From Chryseobacterium gleum (GTDB lineage: Bacteria > Bacteroidota > Bacteroidia > Flavobacteriales_D > Crocinitomicaceae), in the NCBI GenBank assembly GCA_943326315.2, contig CALPSU020000066.1:1-9989 (forward strand): DNA of 9,989 bases, written 5' to 3'. The stretch's first letter is position 1. Each line of letters starts with the position of its first letter. The translations under genes and the position numbers were made by a program. Shown one piece after another: positions 1 through 5,263 of this stretch. The notes under the pieces are model-generated. The model was not told the DNA's origin, searched no databases, and saw only the letters and a list, made by a program, of their open reading frames with translations.

Positions 1-223
1 TACGGCTATTTTGCAACGGTCTTTTTATTAATGAACTCCCAATCTTTCATTTTTTTTGGGGGTAATAAAATTGAAATGTACAACAAATTAATTGAATATT
101 ACTGAAATATATGTTAAGTATCACTTTTTTTGTTGATTTATTTTATTGTCAAGTTAGTTAGTTAAAAAAACAGTTTTCTGGTTGTAATTCTGAAATAAAT
201 TTTTAAAATATAAATCAATAATT
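1..223. other. AT-rich left-edge region without a supported gene
   Basis: No reading frame here can be defended as a gene. Plus frame 1 is open from the edge to a stop at 103-105 (34 codons) and could be the tail of a gene outside the window, but its composition is simply that of AT-rich DNA. A minus-strand mini-ORF of 14 codons lies at 50-6. An imperfect inverted repeat, ACTCCCAA (36-43) with TTGGGGGT (56-63), could form an 8-bp stem with one G-T pair; it is not followed by a T-run on either strand. A short tandem GTTA repeat sits at 153-164. The region follows the 3' end of the minus-strand operon and so should hold its transcription end, but no strong terminator is visible. Confidence 0.5.
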
Positions 224-682
224 TTAGAAAGGCATTTTATACAATTCACTTTCTTCAACTGGTATTAAAAATGAATTATTCAACTTATCAACAGTATTAA
301 CTAGTGTGTTATAAATTTTCCAATCCTTAAATTGATCTAAATCTGAAAAAGAAATCATTTTAATTTCTGAATCTTTTTTTACAACTAATTTTAAACGATT
401 AAAAAAATCAATATTTAATTGTTGGCCAACTGATTTAATAAACTTTACGGAACTATCTATTGAACATCCAGAAGCCATTGCTGTTTTTTCATCTACTGCT
501 AGTGCTACAAAATAATCTCCTATTACAATTGCATCAGCAACTAATTTCGCACCATGGGCTGCCCAAGAAGAAACAAATTCTTTGAAACTTTCAGTTAACA
601 AGCTTTTTTCACTTTCTGAAAAGGCTTTATTTGATTGATAAACCCAAACTCTTGAATCGCTTGATAATTGTGGAAAATACAT
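224..682 (-). CDS. Small conserved Bacteroidota protein (family commonly labelled 'ABC transporter ATPase'; no ATPase motifs)
   Basis: This 152-residue soluble protein matches, by recognition, a compact Bacteroidota family carried in databases as 'ABC transporter ATPase'. The sequence does not support that name: there is no Walker A glycine-rich loop, no LSGGQ signature, no Walker B, and it is far shorter than a nucleotide-binding domain (about 220 residues). Visible hallmarks are RVWVYQSNKAF at residues 11-21, FVSSWAAHG at 36-44, and ASGCSID at 70-76 with the only cysteine, Cys73. No signal peptide or membrane segment is seen. The ATG lies 3 nt beyond the stop of the CCG-domain Fe-S gene, so the two are very probably cotranslated, and it is the last gene of the operon. 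A role tied to the Fe-S pair is an inference from position only; the molecular function is unknown. Confidence 0.85.
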   Translation of the reverse strand: MYFPQLSSDSRVWVYQSNKAFSESEKSLLTESFKEFVSSWAAHGAKLVADAIVIGDYFVALAVDEKTAMASGCSIDSSVKFIKSVGQQLNIDFFNRLKLVVKKDSEIKMISFSDLDQFKDWKIYNTLVNTVDKLNNSFLIPVEESELYKMPF

Positions 683-685
683 ACC

Positions 686-1480
686 TTATAAATCTGAAGC
701 CGAAGCGATTAATTCTGCAATATCTAAAACTTTAATATCATCTTCTTTCCCAGCTAGTTTAATACCATCGGTCATCATGGTATTACAAAAAGGACATCCA
801 GTAGCAATAATTTCAGCTGAAGTTTCTAATGCTTCTTCTGTTCGTTCAATATTAATTTCTTTATTGCCTTTTTCAGCTTCTTTAAACATTTGAGCTCCAC
901 CTGCTCCACAACATAAACCATTAGTTTTGCATCGTTTCATCTCAACTAATTCTGCGTCTAGCTTTTCAATTAAGCTTCTCGGAGCCTCATAAACATCATT
1001 TGCTCTACCTAAATAACATGGGTCATGAAATGTAATTTTCTTTCCTTTAAATTGTGCTCCACCTTCTAATTTTAATTGACCTGAGTTAATCAATTCTTGA
1101 ATTAATTGGGTATGATGAATCACTTCATACTTACCTCCTAACTCAGGATATTCATTTTTCAGAGTATTAAAACAATGCGGACAACCTGTTACAATCTTCT
1201 TAACTTCATACCCATCTAATACTTGGATATTCATCATTGCCTGCATTTGAAATGTAAATTCATTCCCTGCTCTTTTAGCTGGATCACCGGTACAACTTTC
1301 TTCTGTACCTAAAACTGCAAATTTAACTTTACAGTTATGTAAAATCTTTACAATTGCTTTTGTGATTTTTTTGGCTCTATCATCAAAACTTCCTGCGCAT
1401 CCAACCCAAAATAAGATGTCCGGTGTTTCACCCGCCGCCATCATTTCAGCCATTGTTGGTACTTTTAATAGATTGCTCAT
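686..1480 (-). CDS. CCG-domain (Fe-S)-binding protein, HdrB/HdrD/DsrK-like subunit
   Basis: Cytoplasmic 264-residue electron-transfer subunit with two cysteine-rich CCG domains (CX31-38CCX33-34CXXC), the fold that in HdrB/HdrD binds non-cubane Fe-S clusters and in GlpC/LutA relatives supports quinone-linked redox. The second domain is complete: Cys155 (HDPCYLGR), Cys190-Cys191-Gly192, and CPFC at 229-232. The first has Cys28, a single cysteine at 63 in ESCTGDPAKRAGNE, and CPHC at 100-103. The CTGDP form with one cysteine is what I recall from DsrK/HdrD-like proteins, so it need not be a defect. There is no signal peptide. It has no ferredoxin domain of its own; the two ferredoxin-type clusters are on the membrane protein encoded just upstream, which is the expected partner. 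ATG start at 1480; 3 nt separate its stop from the next gene. The substrate is not known. Confidence 0.9.
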   Translation of the reverse strand: MSNLLKVPTMAEMMAAGETPDILFWVGCAGSFDDRAKKITKAIVKILHNCKVKFAVLGTEESCTGDPAKRAGNEFTFQMQAMMNIQVLDGYEVKKIVTGCPHCFNTLKNEYPELGGKYEVIHHTQLIQELINSGQLKLEGGAQFKGKKITFHDPCYLGRANDVYEAPRSLIEKLDAELVEMKRCKTNGLCCGAGGAQMFKEAEKGNKEINIERTEEALETSAEIIATGCPFCNTMMTDGIKLAGKEDDIKVLDIAELIASASDL

Positions 1481-1511
1481 GCTATGTGTTTTTTAATTTC
1501 TTTTTTTCTAT

Positions 1512-1545
1512 GTGAAGACGTAAAATTTTATGTCTCTACGAGACA
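1512..1545. repeat. Palindromic REP/MITE-like repeat between the two Fe-S genes
   Basis: Positions 1512-1539 form an imperfect 28-nt palindrome centred on AAAATTTT: AGAC at 1516-1519 pairs with GTCT at 1532-1535 through the centre, and the outer GT pairs with AC. The right arm overlaps a second, perfect hairpin, TGTCTC-TAC-GAGACA (1531-1545), so two structures compete for the same arm. The sequence resembles a degenerate copy of the dispersed GTAGAGACGC/GCGTCTCTAC palindromes I recall from Bacteroidota and cyanobacterial intergenic DNA; this is memory, not a search. It occupies the only wide gap (81 nt) in the minus-strand operon. No T-run follows on either strand, so a factor-independent terminator is unlikely; mRNA processing or stabilisation is possible. 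Confidence 0.6.
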
Positions 1546-1561
1546 ATAACAAATAAATTGT

Positions 1562-2899
1562 TTATTGTTCGTTTGCCCAATTTAAACGATCTGCTTGGGC
1601 AAATTGCCATGGTGCACCGTTATTCTCTATGTTCGTTAACATTCCTGCTAATTCAGTTGGCATTTTAGACTCTTCCATCACCAAACTTCTTCTTAAGTCA
1701 ATAATAATAGATAATGGATCAATATTAACAGGACAAGCTTCCACACACGCGTTACAAGATGTACATGCCCAAATTTCTTCTTCTGTAATATAATCGTTTA
1801 ACAAACTTTTTCCGTCCGTAAAATCTTTCCCGTTTTTTCTAATATTTTCACCAACCTCTACTAAACGATCTCTTGTATCCATCATTATCTTTCTTGGAGA
1901 TAATATTTTACCTGTAATGTTAGCTGGACAAGAAGATGTACATCTACCGCATTCTGTGCATGAATAAGCATCTAATAAATTTTTCCAAGTTAAATCAGTT
2001 ACATCTTTTGCTCCAAAACGAACAGGTTCTGCATTTGGATCAACTTCAACAGCAGCGTAGGGATCAGCATTTGGATCCATCATCAATTGAACTTCTTTTG
2101 TTACTGATTCAAGATTTGTTAATTTCCCTTTTTTATTCAAATTAGAATACCAAGTATTAGGGAATGCTAAAAGTATATGTAAATGTTTTGAATAAGGTAA
2201 AAAATTTAAAAATGCGAAAACCATAGCTATATGTCCCCACCAACCTATTCTTTCAATAATATGTAGTCCATGTTCAGAAACATTACCAAATAGTAACGGC
2301 CCAAACCAACTACTAATAGATAAGCCTAAAGAACTATCTCCTAAATTTTCGGCATGAGACCAACCTTTTCTATATAAAACCTCATCGGCACCATTCATCA
2401 TAAAAATAAATGTAACAAGAATTAACTCCATTATTAAAATAAGATTTGCATCTTTTTTAGGCCAGCCGGCTAATTCTTTCATATTTAATCGAGGAAGTTT
2501 TATTAAGTTTCTTCTCGATAAAAATGCAATTGTTGCAATGAATGCTAAAACGGAAAGCACTTCGATAAAACTAACTATGAAAGTATAAAAACTTCCTAAA
2601 GATGGTCTAAACACTCTATGAGATCCAGAAACTCCATCTACAATAATTTCAATTAATTCAATTTGAGTAATTACGAAAGCAGAATACAAAGCCATATGAA
2701 GCATTGCAGGTATAGGTCTTGCAAACATTTTTTTCTGACCTAAAGCAACTAAAGTCATTATTTTCCAACGTTGAGACCTATTGTCAGTTCTATCAAGATC
2801 TCTTCCTAAAAGGATATTAGCTCTTATTTTTTGAGCATTCCATGTAAAAAAACCAAATCCTACTAAGGATAAAATAATAAAAACAAATGTTGAAATCAT
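1562..2899 (-). CDS. Membrane-bound (Fe-S) oxidoreductase subunit, HdrE/DsrM-like cytochrome b domain fused to a two-[4Fe-4S] ferredoxin domain
   Basis: A 445-residue inner-membrane protein. The N-terminal half has about five hydrophobic helices (roughly 3-20, 65-88, 103-126, 150-170, 217-236), the layout of NarI/HdrE/DsrM-type b-cytochromes. His68 and His223 lie in helices and are candidate haem ligands; His208-213 and His239/241 flank the last helix. The cytoplasmic C-terminal half has two ferredoxin motifs, C314xxC317xxC320xxxC324P and C379xxC382xxC385xxxC389P, each ready for a [4Fe-4S] cluster. A linker at 274-293 repeats DPNA. The CCG-domain catalytic-type subunit is encoded next in the operon, so the pair equals a split HdrDE/DsrMK-like complex, probably exchanging electrons with menaquinone. 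Donor and acceptor are unknown. ATG at 2899, 15 nt after the MCE gene, preceded by an A-rich leader. Confidence 0.9.
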   Translation of the reverse strand: MISTFVFIILSLVGFGFFTWNAQKIRANILLGRDLDRTDNRSQRWKIMTLVALGQKKMFARPIPAMLHMALYSAFVITQIELIEIIVDGVSGSHRVFRPSLGSFYTFIVSFIEVLSVLAFIATIAFLSRRNLIKLPRLNMKELAGWPKKDANLILIMELILVTFIFMMNGADEVLYRKGWSHAENLGDSSLGLSISSWFGPLLFGNVSEHGLHIIERIGWWGHIAMVFAFLNFLPYSKHLHILLAFPNTWYSNLNKKGKLTNLESVTKEVQLMMDPNADPYAAVEVDPNAEPVRFGAKDVTDLTWKNLLDAYSCTECGRCTSSCPANITGKILSPRKIMMDTRDRLVEVGENIRKNGKDFTDGKSLLNDYITEEEIWACTSCNACVEACPVNIDPLSIIIDLRRSLVMEESKMPTELAGMLTNIENNGAPWQFAQADRLNWANEQ

Positions 2900-2914
2900 A
2901 TACTCTTTTTTTAT

Positions 2915-3955
2915 TTATTTACTAGGTATTGTATCTATCACTTGGTGCAATTTCTTCTCTTCATCGACGGTTAAATGTAATCCCTTCGATTTTCTACCAA
3001 TTAAAGAGATATTAATATACCTCTCAGGATGGGCTTCTAAATCAATTATTAAATTTTGTAGGTCTTTATTCGATTTCACCAATTCATTAAATAAAACGTC
3101 ATCTTTTACTAATTTCCCTAAAGTTCCTTCTCCTTTTTCAACTGTCTCCATAACACCATTTAATTTCTTAATGACGTTATGCGCATCCCCTATAACATGT
3201 TTAAAATCTGCAGTTACAAGATCATCTGTGATTTTCTTAGCATTCCCAAGTATTCCTGTTATTTCATCGTTACTCTTTTTCAAATTCAATGAAATACCCT
3301 CTACATTAGTTAAAATAGAACTAAATTTCACTTTTTCAGTTGCTAATAATTCATCAACTTGTCCAGCAACACTTGAGAAACGAGATATTGCAATTTGCAG
3401 TTCTGATAAACTTCCTTCTAACTGTGTAGTTGCTGTAGTGTCCCAAAATGAAGAAAAAGAAGCTACCAATTTATCCACTTTTTCCATCATACTTTGAAGT
3501 CGAGCAGAAACAGGATCAGCATAAGCCTTTACTTGTGAAAACATATCTACAGCTACAGACCCCATTATACCCTCACCTGGACGGTAGTAACCCCTTGAAT
3601 CGTCTGGATTTAATTCTAATACCAATCCTTTATTAAACAAATCAAGTGGGCCAATTTCAATAGTTGAACCTCTAGTAATTTTTAGATTACGAATCTGAAG
3701 ATTAAATGTTATTCGAACCTGTTTTTCTGGAGTTTGATTAATCATATTTTCAACCGAAAGTACTTTTCCAATAGAAACACCATTTAAAACTACAGAACTA
3801 GCAGGAATAATTCCTCCAGAATTTGAGAAATATGCATAATAAACATCATCTCCTCCAAAAAAACTATTTCCTTTCAAAAAATTAATTCCAGACACCAACA
3901 ATCCTATTGCTGCAAGAGCTATAATTCCAACTTTAATTTCTTTTGATATCTTCAA
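2915..3955 (-). CDS. MCE/MlaD-family lipid-transport protein
   Basis: A 346-residue protein anchored by one N-terminal helix (about 8-27, after MKISKEIKVG) with the rest in the periplasm. An MCE domain spans about 37-118, with the FSNSGGIIPASSVVLNGVSIGKV segment starting at residue 43 typical of MlaD-like proteins; members form hexameric rings that carry phospholipids between membranes. Residues about 140-310 are helical and probably coiled, as in longer MCE proteins that build a channel or stalk. The GEGTLGKLVKDD segment (275-286) and the ERYINISLIGRK segment (311-322) are common near the C-terminus of Bacteroidota members. The start is TTG: the frame is closed by TAG at 3973-3971 and has no ATG before Met71, inside the MCE domain. 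It begins 4 nt after the amidase stop. No MlaE permease or MlaF ATPase is encoded in the window, so its partners lie elsewhere. Confidence 0.9.
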   Translation of the reverse strand: MKISKEIKVGIIALAAIGLLVSGINFLKGNSFFGGDDVYYAYFSNSGGIIPASSVVLNGVSIGKVLSVENMINQTPEKQVRITFNLQIRNLKITRGSTIEIGPLDLFNKGLVLELNPDDSRGYYRPGEGIMGSVAVDMFSQVKAYADPVSARLQSMMEKVDKLVASFSSFWDTTATTQLEGSLSELQIAISRFSSVAGQVDELLATEKVKFSSILTNVEGISLNLKKSNDEITGILGNAKKITDDLVTADFKHVIGDAHNVIKKLNGVMETVEKGEGTLGKLVKDDVLFNELVKSNKDLQNLIIDLEAHPERYINISLIGRKSKGLHLTVDEEKKLHQVIDTIPSK

Positions 3956-3959
3956 AACT

Positions 3960-5198
3960 TTATTTTTCTGCTAATTTAATAGCTTTTTCTATAATAATGC
4001 GTTCACCATTGAAAAATGCTACAATAAAAGCATCATTAAATCCTTTAGAACGCATTTGAATTTTGTAATTAATTGCAGCTTTATGGTCGTTTATGAATTC
4101 TCCAGCTGCATATTTAAAAACATTACCTTGTTGGTACTCAAATATTTTACAACCTTTAAAACGAGTATCATCTAAAGAAACTTTTTTATCTGAAGTCACA
4201 ATTTGAACTCTAAAAATAACTTTATCTTTTTCAGAAGGTAATTCTATTTTTTTTTCTTTTTTAACTTCTGTTTTCACTTCTCCATTTTGAACTATTTTAA
4301 ATTCTTTTTTCGGTTCAATTTTCGGAATACTAATTTTCACGTCTGTTTTATCTTTCACAAAAGGATCATTAACTTTAGTTTTTAAAGGTGTTGGCTCTGA
4401 AACTATACCCTCCAGTTCATTTCTATAAAGCTCAAAAGCATCAAACATAGCAGTTGACATTTTTAATTGGTTTGTTGTATCATTTAAAAACTTTTCCTCA
4501 TTTGAATTTGTTAAAAATCCTGTTTCAATCAAAATACTTGGCATTGTGGTTTTGTATAAAACTAAAAACCCAGCTTGCTTAACTCCCCTATCTGATCTCC
4601 CTATTTGTTTAAATTCCGATTGAACTTTTGAAGCATAACTTATTGATTGGTCTAGAAAAACTGATAATTGAATCTGACGTGCTATAATTGCATCAGGTGA
4701 TAGATCGAAATCTTTATACTTAGCTCCTTTATCTTCTTCCAGGTAAATTGTAGCATTTTCTCTTTCTGCAATAAGTTGCTGTGCTTCCGTTTTATGAAGT
4801 CCTAACACATATGTTTCGACACCAAAAACAGTTTCTACAGCAGAATTCGCATGTATACAAATAAATAAATCAGCTTTATTTCTGTTTGCTATTTTTGCTC
4901 TTTCATCCAACTCTACAAAAACATCCGTTTCTCTAGTGAAGATTACTTTAATTTGAGGATATTTCTTATTTATTAAAGAGCCTAATTTTAGAGCCATTGA
5001 AAGGCACACATTTTTTTCATGAGCCGAGTGACCATGACATCCTGGATCCTTGCCGCCATGACCTGCATCTATAACTATCGTTTTTATAGATGCACGAGTA
5101 TCTTCCGTCGATTGTGAAAAACTTAAACAACTATAAAACATAATTAAAACCAAAAAGGTGGCATAGTTTCTGATAATATCCATTCTTTTATCCTTCAT
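3960..5198 (-). CDS. N-acetylmuramoyl-L-alanine amidase (Amidase_3) with C-terminal SPOR-like domain
   Basis: A 412-residue exported zinc amidase that cleaves the bond between muramic acid and the stem peptide of peptidoglycan, as AmiA/B/C do at cell separation. The Amidase_3 domain spans about 38-258: zinc ligands His47 (DAGHGG), Glu61 (HEKN) and His116 (IHANS), and the catalytic glutamate Glu225 (IETGFLTN). An insertion at about 150-172 (EEDKGAKYKDF) is in the position of the helix or loop that gates the active site in regulated amidases. A Lys/Glu/Pro-rich linker (about 268-325) leads to a C-terminal domain (326-405) that looks SPOR-like, VIFRVQIVTS then FKYAAGEFIN, a fold that binds denuded glycan at division sites. 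Signal peptide about 1-29; Met6 is an alternative start, and Cys24 is in a poor lipobox. First gene of the minus-strand operon. Confidence 0.93.
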   Translation of the reverse strand: MKDKRMDIIRNYATFLVLIMFYSCLSFSQSTEDTRASIKTIVIDAGHGGKDPGCHGHSAHEKNVCLSMALKLGSLINKKYPQIKVIFTRETDVFVELDERAKIANRNKADLFICIHANSAVETVFGVETYVLGLHKTEAQQLIAERENATIYLEEDKGAKYKDFDLSPDAIIARQIQLSVFLDQSISYASKVQSEFKQIGRSDRGVKQAGFLVLYKTTMPSILIETGFLTNSNEEKFLNDTTNQLKMSTAMFDAFELYRNELEGIVSEPTPLKTKVNDPFVKDKTDVKISIPKIEPKKEFKIVQNGEVKTEVKKEKKIELPSEKDKVIFRVQIVTSDKKVSLDDTRFKGCKIFEYQQGNVFKYAAGEFINDHKAAINYKIQMRSKGFNDAFIVAFFNGERIIIEKAIKLAEK

Positions 5199-5263
5199 TA
5201 CAAGGTAATTTTATAATTTTGTACTGGTTTTAAAATTGACAATTGCAAATTTACTTCTAATAA
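5199..5263. promoter_or_regulatory. Divergent control region between the amidase operon and lptD
   Basis: This 65-bp gap must hold the 5' signals for both transcription units. It has a match to the Bacteroidota -7 element TAnnTTTG on each strand: TAATTTTG on the plus strand at 5214-5221, pointing at lptD, and TAAATTTG on the minus strand at 5253-5246, pointing at the amidase. Each would give a short leader (roughly 35-45 nt). Neither has a clear TTG at the -33 position, so the assignment rests on the -7 motif and location. If both are used, the two start sites overlap and would interfere with each other or share one regulator. Confidence 0.45.

Noticed and set aside
1..105. Plus-strand frame open from the window edge, 34 codons
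   Set aside because: It could be the end of an outside gene, but nothing in it is recognisable and its length is not unusual for this base composition.
161..183. Possible terminator of the minus-strand operon: CAG-AAAA-CTG followed by seven T on the minus strand
   Set aside because: The stem has only three solid base pairs plus two more after a mismatch, too weak to call.
1512..1545. Intrinsic terminator inside the minus-strand operon
   Set aside because: The hairpins are real but are followed by A-rich sequence on the transcribed minus strand, not by a T-run.
1936..2145. Plus-strand open frame of 69 codons
   Set aside because: It is antisense to the Fe-S domain of the membrane oxidoreductase, whose cysteine motifs fix the real frame; the translation is low-complexity Leu/Gln-rich.
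3171..3636. Two plus-strand open frames of 108 and 62 codons
   Set aside because: They lie antisense within the MCE-family gene and show no recognisable protein features.
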